From: Candidatus Neomicrothrix sp. UBA4542
GTDB lineage: Bacteria > Actinomycetota > Acidimicrobiia > Acidimicrobiales > Poriferisodalaceae
Assembly: GCA_002388005.1 (NCBI GenBank)
Contig: DGLO01000047.1
Location: forward strand, 14,296 to 78,295
DNA: 64,000 nucleotides
Direction: 5' to 3'
A model generated the notes under the pieces. It did not search any database and was not told the DNA's origin. It was given only the letters and a program-made list of their open reading frames with translations. The translations under genes and the position numbers were made by a program. Shown here piece by piece: positions 16,627 through 25,691 of this stretch (its first letter is position 1; the number at the start of each line of letters is the position of its first letter).

Positions 16627-17235
16627 GTGAAGCGCTGGTTACTCCCCGCCGTGTTAGTCCCCATGCTTATAGCGGGAGCCTGCCGAGGAGGCTCTAACCA
16701 GTCATCGACCGTTGCGAAACAAGATTTCAACACTGAGTCCTCGGTGCAGGGCAAAGCGCTCGCTCCCTTTGACCCAGCGCAAGGAGATCTCGCTGTTGGT
16801 CAACTAGCCCCATCTATCAGTGGAGTCGATCTTTTGACCGGCGAGAAAGTACTTGTAGCGCCCGCTGGCCGGCCGCTTGTAGTCGCGTTCCTTGCTCACT
16901 GGTGCCCGCATTGCCAGCGAGAAGTTGCGGCGCTCACAGAGTGGCTCTTGGCGAATGCGTTGCCATCAACAGTCGACTTGATCGCCGTTTCGACATTTGA
17001 AGCGCCCGACCGCGGAAATCATCCCCCGGCCAAGTGGCTTTCCGACGAAGGCTGGAGGTATCCGGTTATCCCAGATACAGCGTCGATGACGGTGGCCGAA
17101 GCCTTCGGCGCTACGTCTGTTCCCTATTTCGTATTCATCGAGGCCGACGGAACAGTGGCATTTCGCATGAGTGGCAACCTGGGCCCAAACCAATTGTCTT
17201 TAGCGATGAAGCGTTTGGCTGGCACATCTATCTGA
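16627..17235 (+). CDS. TlpA/ResA-like thioredoxin lipoprotein
   Basis: An exported, membrane-anchored thiol-disulfide oxidoreductase. The N-terminus is a lipoprotein signal (LLPAVLVPMLIAGAC, C19 acylated), followed by a Ser/Gln-rich linker. The thioredoxin fold begins near GDLAVGQLAPSISGVDLLTG, a TlpA-type start, and WCPHC supplies C93 and C96. A cis-Pro is present in TSVPYFVFIEADG. Length (202 aa) fits. Likely roles are cytochrome c or wall-side disulfide reduction; no partner is next to it. The GTG at 16627 has no clear ribosome site. It is followed by the cation transporter gene 34 nt downstream. Confidence 0.88.
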   Translation: MKRWLLPAVLVPMLIAGACRGGSNQSSTVAKQDFNTESSVQGKALAPFDPAQGDLAVGQLAPSISGVDLLTGEKVLVAPAGRPLVVAFLAHWCPHCQREVAALTEWLLANALPSTVDLIAVSTFEAPDRGNHPPAKWLSDEGWRYPVIPDTASMTVAEAFGATSVPYFVFIEADGTVAFRMSGNLGPNQLSLAMKRLAGTSI

Positions 17236-17269
17236 GCATTTAGGGCAGGAAACCAAAAGGAGGACCGCT

Positions 17270-18586
17270 TTGGGGCCGGTCAGATGCCACCCTAGGGCTA
17301 TGTCTAGCCTTCCTAAACCGCTGCGCCACCCAGGTCGCATCCGAAAGGAAGGATCGTCTTTTCGGGTTCGGAGATCAGCGCGAGTTCGAGATCTTCTCGG
17401 CCCAGACAGTGTTGGTATCCGCCAGAGCCTCGTCGCTCTCGCTTTCAGCAGCCTCACAGCCGTCGTGGCAGGGGGATTTCTCGCAGCCATGACTGGCACC
17501 CTTCAGCGGCACCCCGGTCTTCTTGTGTTGGTTCCTGCAGCAATCGGAATGCGCGGCAACATTTTTGGTGCGCTAGGCAGTCGCCTTGCCACTTCAATCC
17601 ATGCAGGCACATTCCGGATGTCGCGTCGTCCGGATGCTTTCGTTGCCCAAAATGTGCTCGCCTCGGGGGTTTTGTCGCTAGTGACCGCTGTGATACTCGC
17701 GGTGCTAACGAAAATCCTTTCACCTGTTTTTGGCCTTGATTCCGTTGTTGCCGTAGCAGACCTAGTTGTCCTATCTGTGGTCGGGGCTCTGCTGTCGTTC
17801 TTAGTACTGATTGCTGTCACCCTTGGTCTCGCGGCGCGATCCGCGGAACGCGGCTGGGACTTAGACGATGTCAACGCCCCGCTGGTCTCGGCTGTGGGTG
17901 ACGTGGTCACGCTCCCAGCATTATTTGTCGCCAGCTTCCTGCTTGAAATCGACATTCTCACGACGACTCTCGCGTCGCTGCTCGTATTGCTGAGCGTGCT
18001 GAGTCTGTGGTGGAGCCGCCGTAGTTTGTTGACAGTGATGCGACAGGTGTTGGCCGAGTCACTTCCGATTCTTCTTACGACCGGCATCTTGTTAGTCATC
18101 GCGGGTGTCGTCATAGAACATGAGTTGGCGACATTTGCGGCCAATCGAGCGGTACTTGTGTTAGTGCCAGCTTGTCTGGCGGCGGCCGGAGCAATCGGCG
18201 GCATTCTCTCTGGGCGGCTTTCTACAAAATTTCATCTCGGAGTTATCGAACCTACAGCCATGCCGGGTCGTCCCGCCCGACGAGATCTGGCAGCCGGATT
18301 GGGTTTAGCGTTGCCCGTACTTATCGTCAACGGTCTGCTGGCCCAATTCGCGAGCGTGCTATTTGGTTTCGAATCACCGGGGTTAGCGTCGCTCCTATGG
18401 ATATCGGTGATTGGAGGAAGCATCGCCACGGTGCTCGCTGGAGCGATCGGTTATTACGGCACAGCGCTCGCGGTCCGAGTCGGCGTAGATCCCGACACGT
18501 ACGGCATGCCTTTAGTAACAAGCTCCGTTGACTTGGGTGGCGCAGCCGCACTGGTTCTTACGATTGGTTGGTTGGGGTTGTCATGA
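17270..18586 (+). CDS. SLC41/MgtE-type divalent cation transporter
   Basis: A polytopic inner-membrane protein of about ten membrane segments, made of two MgtE-like repeats. The first repeat has PAAIGMRGNIFGALGSRLAT and the second PACLAAAGAIGGILSGRLST, each being the pore-lining P/G/R signature. No cytoplasmic N or CBS domains are present, so it is the bare membrane form found in archaeal/SLC41 relatives, predicted to move Mg2+ or another divalent ion. The TTG at 17270 is preferred as start because AAGGAGG (17257-17263) lies 6 nt before it; ATG 17300 is the alternative. The PhoU/TrkA-C protein downstream is its likely regulator. Confidence 0.85.
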   Translation: MGPVRCHPRAMSSLPKPLRHPGRIRKEGSSFRVRRSARVRDLLGPDSVGIRQSLVALAFSSLTAVVAGGFLAAMTGTLQRHPGLLVLVPAAIGMRGNIFGALGSRLATSIHAGTFRMSRRPDAFVAQNVLASGVLSLVTAVILAVLTKILSPVFGLDSVVAVADLVVLSVVGALLSFLVLIAVTLGLAARSAERGWDLDDVNAPLVSAVGDVVTLPALFVASFLLEIDILTTTLASLLVLLSVLSLWWSRRSLLTVMRQVLAESLPILLTTGILLVIAGVVIEHELATFAANRAVLVLVPACLAAAGAIGGILSGRLSTKFHLGVIEPTAMPGRPARRDLAAGLGLALPVLIVNGLLAQFASVLFGFESPGLASLLWISVIGGSIATVLAGAIGYYGTALAVRVGVDPDTYGMPLVTSSVDLGGAAALVLTIGWLGLS

Positions 18587-18670
18587 TCAGACAGCACTTC
18601 GGAAGGTTAAGAACCCGTCCCTCTTCCAGACCAAATTTTGTTACTGCACTCCTTTCTTATTGCCTAGCCT

Positions 18671-19906
18671 GTGAGACACGTCATGGATGACAAACCACGG
18701 AATTTGAAGACCTTGCTAGCTGAAGCGAAAGATGCTTCGGAACTAATGGTCGACCTCGCCTACGCGGCGTTGTATTTCGACGACGAGGGCATGGCTGAAT
18801 CAGTGCTCGGTCTTGAAGAAGAGATGTCCGATCTCGTTCACGAGATGCGTTCATTAGCGATGCTTGCGGTTCGACACCCCCGCGAGGTTGACGGCATGAG
18901 TTCGGTGCTTCAGGTCGTTTCTTCCATCGAACAAATCGCGAATGCGGCGGTGGACATAGCGAAGATCGTTCTCCGTCAGATTGGAATTCCTCGTGCTCTT
19001 GTCGTTGATCTCGGCCAAGCCGCAGAGGTTTCACATCGCCTAGTTGTTGCCGATGGAAGCCACTTAGCCAACCGCCCCTTAGCTGATATGGAATTACCGG
19101 TCGTCGTCGGAATGCGCGTAGTAGCCATTCAACGAGGCCGACGTTGGCTCACCGATGTCGGCGGTGAAGACATTGTGGAAGCAGGGGACGCGCTGTTTAT
19201 GCGCGGTGAACCTGCCGGGATAGTTCGACTCAGAGAATTGGCCGCGGCTCCACCTTGGGTTCCCCCAGAGGCCGATACATCAGACCTCCTAACCGACCTT
19301 GACCGGGCGGTTGACACTCTCGTCGAAATGAAGAACATTTCTGAGACGGCGATAGGACTTGCGTATTCGGCGCTGGTACTCCACGACCTTTCCCTGGCGC
19401 GAGAGGTCAGAGCCCTTGAAGAGCGGCTTGACGAAATGAAAGTGTCGCTACAGACGTGGGTTCTTCGCGCAGCAGCTTACGACATGGACCCGTCACAGCT
19501 TCGGGGCTTACTGCACTTGGCGGAAGCTGCCGAAGACATCGGTGATCAAGCACTTCAAATTGTTTCCCTGGTGCTCGATCAAGAAGATGTACATCCGGTC
19601 TTAGCGCTTGCCTTAGGCGATACCCACGATGTTGTTGTCCAGGTACCAGTCGCTCCAGGCTCCACAGCTGATGATGCGACCTTAGGTTCGCTAGGACTAG
19701 CTGTAGATCCTGGGTATCACGTTCTAGCGGTTCGCCGAGCGGCGGCATACATCTACAACCCGGGAAAAACAGTCACGTTGAGAGCGGGAGATGAGCTACT
19801 TGCGTCGGGTCCTGAAGAAGGTCGAGAACGGCTAGCGGCTTTGTGCGGCTATTCCATTGCAGTGGATGAAGAAACGGGCATGATCGACTTGACTCCTGCT
19901 CGATAA
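18671..19906 (+). CDS. Duplicated PhoU-like / TrkA-C regulatory protein
   Basis: The 411-aa protein consists of two copies of a module: a PhoU-like helical bundle (residues ~10-105 and ~205-300, each with an LAYAALYFDD / LAYSALVLHD segment) followed by an RCK/TrkA-C-like domain (~106-195 with VVVGMRVVAIQRG..W, and ~305-400 with GYHVLAVRRAAAYIYNPG). TrkA-C domains bind small ligands such as nucleotides and gate ion transporters. Direct linkage behind the SLC41-like gene suggests control of that transporter. The first codons MRHVMDD leave ATG 18683 as another start. Confidence 0.85.
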   Translation: MRHVMDDKPRNLKTLLAEAKDASELMVDLAYAALYFDDEGMAESVLGLEEEMSDLVHEMRSLAMLAVRHPREVDGMSSVLQVVSSIEQIANAAVDIAKIVLRQIGIPRALVVDLGQAAEVSHRLVVADGSHLANRPLADMELPVVVGMRVVAIQRGRRWLTDVGGEDIVEAGDALFMRGEPAGIVRLRELAAAPPWVPPEADTSDLLTDLDRAVDTLVEMKNISETAIGLAYSALVLHDLSLAREVRALEERLDEMKVSLQTWVLRAAAYDMDPSQLRGLLHLAEAAEDIGDQALQIVSLVLDQEDVHPVLALALGDTHDVVVQVPVAPGSTADDATLGSLGLAVDPGYHVLAVRRAAAYIYNPGKTVTLRAGDELLASGPEEGRERLAALCGYSIAVDEETGMIDLTPAR

Positions 19907-19958
19907 ATCGAACGAGTGAAGATAGGCCTAAGGCGAACAGATTGCTAGCTTTGCTTTG

Positions 19959-20822
19959 ATGTCGCTGTCGATTCTCACCGTTCACGCCCACCCTGACGAT
20001 GAGTCTTCGAAGGGACCCGGGACCATCAACATGTATTCATCGCAAGGTATCCGAACCACATTGGTGTGCTGTACCGGTGGGGAGGTGGGGGATATTCTCA
20101 ATCCCGCTATGGACCGCACTGAAGTGCGAGAGAATCTGGCTTCTGTTCGACGAGCGGAACTTGACTCGGCTGCAGCGATCATCGGGTACGACGAAGTGGT
20201 CATGCTCGGTTACCGAGACTCAGGGATGCCCGATAGCGACGACAACCAGCACCCAGAGGCTTTCGCCAATGCCGAATTAGACACCGCTGTAGAGCGGCTC
20301 GTCAAAATTATTCGACGAGTTCGACCTCAAGTAATAGTGACCTATCCCGAGGTACAAAGCCGTTATCCGCACCCGGATCATCTACAGGTCACAGCTGTAA
20401 GTTTTCCGGCATATGAGAGAGCCGGAGATCCAGATTGGTATCCAGAAGCGGGTCCACCACACGAGCCGTCAAAGCTTTATGCCCCCGTCTGGTCGAGGCA
20501 GCGGCTGCTACGAGTCCATCAGGCTTTTCTTGATCGGGGTCTGAAGTCGCCGTACGACAAAAAATGGCTGTCGGGCAGAGACCGCGATGACCGCATTACT
20601 GCGGTAATAAAGGTCGACAACGCGGTAAGAAGAAAAGCTTTACTTGCTCACGCAACTCAAGTCGATCCGGAATCACCGTTCTGGTTTGGTTTACCCGACG
20701 CGGTGCAAGATGCAATACATCCTTACGAGGAGTACATGTTGCTTCTGTCACGAGTTGCTACCGAAGAGATTGAAGACGACCTTTTCGCCGGCTTGCGGCA
20801 CCTGGACGGCGGCTCAGGCTGA
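19959..20822 (+). CDS. mca: Mycothiol S-conjugate amidase
   Basis: Mca is a zinc amidase that cleaves mycothiol S-conjugates so that toxin mercapturates can be exported; it belongs to the LmbE/MshB family. HAHPDDE near residue 10 gives two zinc ligands and the general base, SRYPHPDHLQ the third His. EVGDILNPAMDR and the C-terminal HATQVDPESPFWF segment are typical of Mca rather than MshB. Length (~287 aa) agrees. ATG 19959 is preferred over the adjacent TTG 19956. The stop overlaps the SCP2 gene start (TGATG). Its presence implies the host makes mycothiol. Confidence 0.93.
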   Translation: MSLSILTVHAHPDDESSKGPGTINMYSSQGIRTTLVCCTGGEVGDILNPAMDRTEVRENLASVRRAELDSAAAIIGYDEVVMLGYRDSGMPDSDDNQHPEAFANAELDTAVERLVKIIRRVRPQVIVTYPEVQSRYPHPDHLQVTAVSFPAYERAGDPDWYPEAGPPHEPSKLYAPVWSRQRLLRVHQAFLDRGLKSPYDKKWLSGRDRDDRITAVIKVDNAVRRKALLAHATQVDPESPFWFGLPDAVQDAIHPYEEYMLLLSRVATEEIEDDLFAGLRHLDGGSG

Positions 20823-21199
20823 TGCGATTCTTGAGTGAGGATTTCGTTTCGAAGTGGGGAGCCGCGCCGCGGTCCGCACTGGGAACTGGATCAGGTCTAG
20901 TTGTGATCAAGGTTGATGGCGGCCCGGACGGAAAAATCTCAGTAACTCTGGAACTCTCTGAGGGCTTGATAGTGAGCGCGTACTTAGGTTCGGGTCGTGG
21001 CCGCGACCTCGAACTGACTATGCCCTACGAGCTTGCCGTCGAACTGTTCTTGCGCCAAGCAGACCCTGCCGCGGAATACATGAAGGGCCGGCTGAAGATG
21101 AGCGGAGACATGAAACTGTGGCTTGACCTGTTGCCCTCATGGCGCAAGCTGTTTACTGACGGCGGAGAACCGCAACTCGCCGGGGAAACCAGTTTTTAG
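20822..21199 (+). CDS. SCP2-type sterol-transfer-like protein
   Basis: A 125-aa protein with the SCP2 sandwich pattern: KISVTLELSEGLIVSAYLG, then LELTMPYELAVELFLRQADPAAEYMKGRLKMSGDMKLWLDLLPSW. The G-x-L-K-x-x-G-D-M segment is the characteristic end of SCP2 domains, which bind lipids or fatty acyl chains in a hydrophobic tunnel. It is translationally coupled to mca through overlapping stop and start codons, though no functional link is obvious. The exact ligand is unknown. Confidence 0.82.
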   Translation: MRFLSEDFVSKWGAAPRSALGTGSGLVVIKVDGGPDGKISVTLELSEGLIVSAYLGSGRGRDLELTMPYELAVELFLRQADPAAEYMKGRLKMSGDMKLWLDLLPSWRKLFTDGGEPQLAGETSF

Positions 21200-21262
21200 T
21201 CCTTAGCCCAGCCGCACTAGCCGAGAACGCTCACACATCAGGGCAGCCAAGTGCCGGTTGGT

Positions 21263-22429
21263 TTACAACCGCTGAATTATTGTCCCAGTTCCAAGACCCC
21301 CACCGCAGCACATAGTTACTAGTCCAAATTCTTTATCGGCACGATGCAACTCGTGTACGGCCTTGGTCATCAAGATCGACCCAGTGCCACCCAGTGGGTG
21401 ACCCAGAGCGATGGCGCCTCCATTGGGGTTCACCGTATCCATATCTGGACTCATTTCTCGAGCCCAAGCCAATACCACCGAAGCAAATGCTTCATTGATT
21501 TCCACCACGTCAATGTCGCCCATAGTCATCTTGTTACGCTCGAGTAAGTGGTGGCTTGCCTCAATCGGACCCGTCAACATCAACACTGGATCGCTCCCGA
21601 CCAGACATGTGTCAATGACCCGACCAATGGGCTGGAGCCCTTGCTCTTGTGCTTTGTCAGCGGTCATCAGAAGAACCGCGCCGCTGCCATCACTGATTTG
21701 TGATGACGCGCCAGCGGTATGCACTCCATCTTCGAGAACAGGACTGAGTTGGGAAAGACCCTCAAGAGTGGTCGGCCGCAAGCCGCCATCGCGCGTTACA
21801 CGATGACGCTCCCCAGTTGCCGTCCCATCTTCGTCCAGCACTGGAACGTCGACTTCGACGATCTGAGTAGCGAAGCGGTCTTCTTCCCAGGCGCGTGACG
21901 CATTCTCTTGGCTGCGCAGACCGAACTCGTCGCACTCTTCTCTTGTGATATTCCACTTTTTTGCTAGTAACTCGGCGCCTTGGAATTGCGTCGTGTACTC
22001 GTAGTGGTCCTTGTAGCGAGGAGTCGCCGTAAGCTGCCCCTTCTTGTATGAGGAGCCCATTGGGTTGCGGGTCATCGATTCGACGCCGCATCCCACTGCG
22101 CTGTCGACAACGCCCGACGCGACTAACCCATAGGCCAGCGAGATCGCCTGTTGACTTGATCCGCATTGAGCGTCGACTGTCGTCGCCGCCACCTGCAACG
22201 GCATACCGGCCCCCAACCATGCTGTTCGAGCGATATTTGCAGTTTGCTCACCGGCTTGGCTGACGCAGCCCCCTACAACCTGGCCGATGGTGGCTGGGTC
22301 AACGCCGCTCCGTTCAATGAGCGCTGTCTGCACTTCACTAAGAAGATCAGATGGGTGGATATTGCTTAATTCGCCGCCGCGTCGGCCAACTGGCGAACGC
22401 ACGGCTTCAACGATGACGATGTCAGACAT
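21263..22429 (-). CDS. Thiolase family protein (acetyl-CoA acetyltransferase)
   Basis: Carries out thiolytic cleavage or Claisen condensation of acyl-CoA. The nucleophilic cysteine is C89 in VDAQCGSSQQA. NEAFASVVLAW, GGAIALGHPLGGTG (His) and TMCCGGGLGTG (second Cys) complete the active site. At 388 aa it has standard thiolase length and starts MSDIVIVEAVRSPVG. It is transcribed alone on the minus strand, convergent with the SCP2 gene; likely a degradative (FadA-type) enzyme by its company in the window. Chain-length preference is not readable. Confidence 0.92.
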   Translation of the reverse strand: MSDIVIVEAVRSPVGRRGGELSNIHPSDLLSEVQTALIERSGVDPATIGQVVGGCVSQAGEQTANIARTAWLGAGMPLQVAATTVDAQCGSSQQAISLAYGLVASGVVDSAVGCGVESMTRNPMGSSYKKGQLTATPRYKDHYEYTTQFQGAELLAKKWNITREECDEFGLRSQENASRAWEEDRFATQIVEVDVPVLDEDGTATGERHRVTRDGGLRPTTLEGLSQLSPVLEDGVHTAGASSQISDGSGAVLLMTADKAQEQGLQPIGRVIDTCLVGSDPVLMLTGPIEASHHLLERNKMTMGDIDVVEINEAFASVVLAWAREMSPDMDTVNPNGGAIALGHPLGGTGSILMTKAVHELHRADKEFGLVTMCCGGGLGTGTIIQRL

Positions 22430-22535
22430 GCCCCAACCTTAGCCAGCCCCGCGACCAGATACCGGTGGCTGCGTCGCACTATCACTCCAAGTACGGAAGG
22501 TGGCGTGCGATCCCCACCTTAAAATCTAAATTTTG

Positions 22536-22706
22536 CTACGCGGCATCCAAATCGATATCGGGCAGGTGCTGCGCTGCGGCTAGGGCAGCCCTTGCAGCGG
22601 CTACTCCTTTGCGTCCTAGGTTGCGAGTCTGACTGGTCAGTCTCCGACTGCCAGAAGCCTGGTCGTGAATTGTTGGAATTTCGATGAGTCGGAGTTGCCT
22701 GGTCAT
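22536..22706 (-). CDS. Small conserved-looking helical protein
   Basis: A 56-aa frame beginning MTRQLRLIEIPTIHD. The segment LTSQTRNLGRKGVAAARAALAAA is a typical amphipathic helix and resembles short hypothetical proteins of actinobacteria (T-R-x-x-G-x-x-G-V-A-x-A-R-A-A-L). The longer frame with ATG 22772 is less likely because its extra N-terminus is Pro/His-rich and patternless. There is no clear ribosome site, so a leaderless message is possible. It could bind DNA or a partner; no function assigned. Confidence 0.45.
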   Translation of the reverse strand: MTRQLRLIEIPTIHDQASGSRRLTSQTRNLGRKGVAAARAALAAAQHLPDIDLDAA

Positions 22707-22838
22707 GGAATAACTATGCAGGTGGGGTAGGACATCGAAATTCTTGCAGGGCGGCAAGGGCGCTGTTGGCATGTCCGAGTCGCAGCGAGGTGGCTAGTGT
22801 CGGTGTCAGAGGCCCGAAAATCAAGGAAACAAGGAACT

Positions 22839-23807
22839 ATGACTAATCGTTACGGCATCACCGTGCCGTTTGATGCACCTCTTAACGAGCAGGCGGATCT
22901 CTACAAAGAATTCACCGACTTGGGTTACACCGATCTTTGGAGTTCCGAAGCGGACGGAACAGACGGCTTTACTCCTTTAATCCTCGCTTCCCAATGGGCT
23001 CCCACACTTCGTCTCGGAATAGCGATTATTCCGGCCTACACGAGAGGCCCCGCCTTGATGGCACAACACATCGCTTCCATGTGCGAGGCAGCCCCGGGCC
23101 GATTTGTGATGGGAATAGGCTCGTCATCGAACGTCATCGTCGAAAATTGGAACGGTATTCCCTTCGAAGAGCCCTATAAACGAACTCGCGACACGGTTCG
23201 TTTCTTAAGGAAAGCTTTAACTGGCGAGAAAGTCTCGGAACAATACGACGGCTTTGAAGTAAACGGCTTCACCCTTCGTCGGGTCCCTCAAGAGCAACCA
23301 CCAATCCTCATAGCTGCTCTTCGTTCAGGCATGCTCCGGCTAGCCGGCCAAGAAGGCGATGGGGCAATAATCAACTGGCTGTCAGCGGAAGACGTCGCCA
23401 CAGTTAAGCCTTATGTCGAAGAAGGAGGCGCGCAAAAAGAAATCGTCGCCCGCATTTTTTGCTGCCCCAACCCCGACATAGAAATTGTTCGTGCAGGGGC
23501 GAAACGAGCTATCGCGGCATATCTAAATGTTCCCGTATACGCCGATTTCCATCGTTGGCTTGGTCGCTCAGAAGAACTCGAAGGAATGTGGACCTACTGG
23601 GCATCGGGAGATCGCAAAGCGGCTCTGGACGCGATTCCCGACCAAGTGGTTGACCAGCTGATCGTGCATGGCACCCCGGAGCAATGTCGCGAGCACATTG
23701 ATCGCTACCACGCGATGGGCGTCACCACATCAGCTATATCGATCATGCCCTTCGGAGACATAGACCCTGTTCAGGCCGCTAGAGATTTGGCTCCGGCCGC
23801 ACGTTGA
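22839..23807 (+). CDS. LLM-class F420-dependent oxidoreductase
   Basis: A (beta/alpha)8 luciferase-like flavoenzyme that probably uses coenzyme F420. The protein starts MTNRYGITVPFDAPL; DLWSSEADGTDGFTPLILASQWAPTLRLGIAIIPAYTRGPALMAQHIASM is the family entry, FVMGIGSSSNVIVENWNG the cofactor-loop region. At 322 aa it is normal. Start ATG 22839 is preferred to GTG 22797 because AAGGA motifs (22823-22827 and 22831-22835) precede it. Substrate unknown. An enoyl-CoA hydratase follows 43 nt downstream, suggesting a shared CoA-related pathway. Confidence 0.88.
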   Translation: MTNRYGITVPFDAPLNEQADLYKEFTDLGYTDLWSSEADGTDGFTPLILASQWAPTLRLGIAIIPAYTRGPALMAQHIASMCEAAPGRFVMGIGSSSNVIVENWNGIPFEEPYKRTRDTVRFLRKALTGEKVSEQYDGFEVNGFTLRRVPQEQPPILIAALRSGMLRLAGQEGDGAIINWLSAEDVATVKPYVEEGGAQKEIVARIFCCPNPDIEIVRAGAKRAIAAYLNVPVYADFHRWLGRSEELEGMWTYWASGDRKAALDAIPDQVVDQLIVHGTPEQCREHIDRYHAMGVTTSAISIMPFGDIDPVQAARDLAPAAR

Positions 23808-23850
23808 GACATTTAATGTGAACTCAAGGAAAATCGAAAAAGGAGGCGAT

Positions 23851-24639
23851 ATGAAACTTGAGACCATCGATTACGAGGCGAGTGGTGGGGTAGCGCACGT
23901 CCGATTCGCCAGGCCAGCAGGTGCAAACGCAGTCAACCCTCAATTCTCTCGGGACCTGCGCGACGTGATGCTTGAGATCGAGTGGAACGATCAGGTCAAA
24001 GCAGTCTCAGTTACGGCTGAGGGCAAAGTGTTTTGCGCTGGTGGAGACCTCAAGGAATTCTACGAAGCAGGAGATGGTTTACCCAAACTTGCCAGCGGAA
24101 TGCTCACTGACTTCCACGGAGGCATCTACAAAATGAATCGGATGGCGAAACCCTTTGTGGCTGGTGTCAATGGTGCGGCTGGGGGGGCTGGGCTCTCGAT
24201 CGTGAGCGCGTTTGACTTAGTCGTCGCTGGTGAGTCCGCAAAATTCACTATGGCCTACACCAAAGCGGGCGTCACCCCCGATGGCACATCCACCTATTTC
24301 GTGGCGCGCCATATTGGTGTGAGGAGAATGCTGGATCTGACACTCACCAATCGCGTTCTTTCCGCCGAAGAGGCTGAACGGTGGGGTTTGGTCAATCGAG
24401 TAGTGCCGGATGACGAGGTTGACGCCGTAACCGCCGAACTGGCTCAATCATTGGCGGACGGCCCTTCATGGGCACTTGGTCATGCAAAACAAATTGTGTA
24501 TGCCGGATTTGACAGCCCTCTCGAACAAGCGGGCGAACTTGAAGGGGTGACTATCGCCGCCGCTATGGGAACTCACGACGGTCAGGAGGGAGTTGCCGCC
24601 TTCGTCGAGAAGCGCCCCCCGAACTTCACTGGACAGTAG
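23851..24639 (+). CDS. Enoyl-CoA hydratase/isomerase family protein
   Basis: Crotonase-fold enzyme acting on acyl-CoA. VTAEGKVFCAGGDLKEF and FVAGVNGAAGGAGLSIVSAFDLVVA provide the two oxyanion-hole segments, and the 262-aa length is typical. The usual catalytic Glu of the first segment is not evident at the GGAGLS position, and the second region reads TKAGVTPDGTSTYF, which has an Asp instead, as in isomerase-like members; hydratase activity is therefore uncertain. ATG 23851 has AAGGAGG just upstream. The C-terminus overlaps the convergent DUF3817 gene by 14 nt. Confidence 0.88.
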   Translation: MKLETIDYEASGGVAHVRFARPAGANAVNPQFSRDLRDVMLEIEWNDQVKAVSVTAEGKVFCAGGDLKEFYEAGDGLPKLASGMLTDFHGGIYKMNRMAKPFVAGVNGAAGGAGLSIVSAFDLVVAGESAKFTMAYTKAGVTPDGTSTYFVARHIGVRRMLDLTLTNRVLSAEEAERWGLVNRVVPDDEVDAVTAELAQSLADGPSWALGHAKQIVYAGFDSPLEQAGELEGVTIAAAMGTHDGQEGVAAFVEKRPPNFTGQ

Positions 24640-24937
24640 ATCGATCCCCGATTGAACCCCTCTGGTTGGCTGCTCTGATCCAGCGATCGACCAAGAATCC
24701 GCCGAGTGGTAAAGCGCCTAGCGCCATCGCTGTGAATGCCCGGTAAAACGTCCAACCCAAATCTGCAAACCAACGGAAGAGCGCTGCGACATACATCAGG
24801 TAGAGAACTCCGTGTATGGGACCTACCACGGTTACGCCTGCTTCGTAACTTGTTGCATATTTCATCGCTGTCGCGACGAGAAGAAGAAGGTAACTGGACG
24901 CCTCTAGGCACGACACCAAGCGCAAAATTCGGTACAT
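24626..24937 (-). CDS. DUF3817-like small membrane protein
   Basis: A ~103-aa protein, MYRILRLVSCLEASSYLLLLV..., with three hydrophobic segments (SYLLLLVATAMKYA, GVLYLMYVAALFRWF, TAMALGALPLGGFLVDRWI). The pattern Y-E-x-x-x-x-x-VGPIHGVLYLxYV is typical of the DUF3817 family (integral membrane, function unknown). ATG 24937 was chosen; the frame continues upstream, but that portion is antisense to the C26 amidotransferase gene. The start codon shares CATG with an alternative start of that divergent gene. Confidence 0.72.
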   Translation of the reverse strand: MYRILRLVSCLEASSYLLLLVATAMKYATSYEAGVTVVGPIHGVLYLMYVAALFRWFADLGWTFYRAFTAMALGALPLGGFLVDRWIRAANQRGSIGDRSTVQ

Positions 24938-24965
24938 GGACTCAGTTTTGCGTACCTTGCCTCTT

Positions 24966-25673
24966 GTGACACCTCTCGTGGGAATTACAGGTCGAACTTC
25001 TCTAGGGGCAGTTTTGGCTCCAGGAGCCCCCCATCTGGTTGATAGTCCTGTCGATTGGTTCTTTGGTGAGTATGCGCGCCGTGTTCGAGAAGCCGGCGGT
25101 TTACCCGTAGAACTTCCCATCATCGATGACCCCGCGGCTTACGTTGACCGTCTTGACGCTCTGTTACTCACGGGCGGTGGCGACGTCAATCCTGAACGTT
25201 GGAAAGGCCCGAGTGACAGTTCGTTATTGGTTTCGGAGGAACGCGATGCCTTTGAATTTGCGTTGCTTGAGGCTGCTCTACGGGCCGGAATACCCGTTCT
25301 AGGTATCTGCCGCGGGCTTCAAGTCATCAATGTGCTTCTCGGTGGGACACTGGTGCCTCACCTTGACTGGGCTGAGGGTGACGGTCACTCGAAACGAACT
25401 GAAGACCGCACCCAACGCCGCCACCGTGTCGGTTGCGAAGCGGGCAGCATCCTACGGCAGCTATATGGCTCAACAACGTTAGTTAACTCGTTCCATCATC
25501 AAGCTGTTGATCAGCCCGGAAAAGAGCTACGAATAACCGCGCGATCTGACGATGGAACAGTCGAAGGCGTCGAACATGTCACAGCCAATGTTCTGGGTGT
25601 CCAATGGCACCCAGAAATGTTGGATGAGCTTGAACCGGTGTTCGGTTGGCTTGTCGATGTTGCTAGCCAGTGA
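24966..25673 (+). CDS. Class I glutamine amidotransferase (peptidase C26, PuuD-like)
   Basis: Gamma-glutamyl hydrolase-type amidotransferase. VTPLVGITGR starts the domain; LLLTGGGDVNP is the family's first motif, GICRGLQVIN carries the nucleophilic Cys, and GVQWHPEM the catalytic His-x-Glu. The fold and length match gamma-glutamyl-GABA hydrolases of polyamine catabolism, but other gamma-glutamyl compounds are possible and no other puu gene is nearby. The GTG at 24966 gives the usual N-terminus; the ATG at 24936 would overlap the divergent DUF3817 start codon and add MDSVLRTLPL. Confidence 0.87.
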   Translation: MTPLVGITGRTSLGAVLAPGAPHLVDSPVDWFFGEYARRVREAGGLPVELPIIDDPAAYVDRLDALLLTGGGDVNPERWKGPSDSSLLVSEERDAFEFALLEAALRAGIPVLGICRGLQVINVLLGGTLVPHLDWAEGDGHSKRTEDRTQRRHRVGCEAGSILRQLYGSTTLVNSFHHQAVDQPGKELRITARSDDGTVEGVEHVTANVLGVQWHPEMLDELEPVFGWLVDVASQ

Positions 25674-25691
25674 ACATAAATGTCGAGCCGA

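Noticed and set aside
17503..18204. A 233-codon open frame on the minus strand.
   Set aside because: It is the antisense shadow of the membrane transporter; its Thr/Arg/Ser-rich composition reflects the complement of hydrophobic codons.
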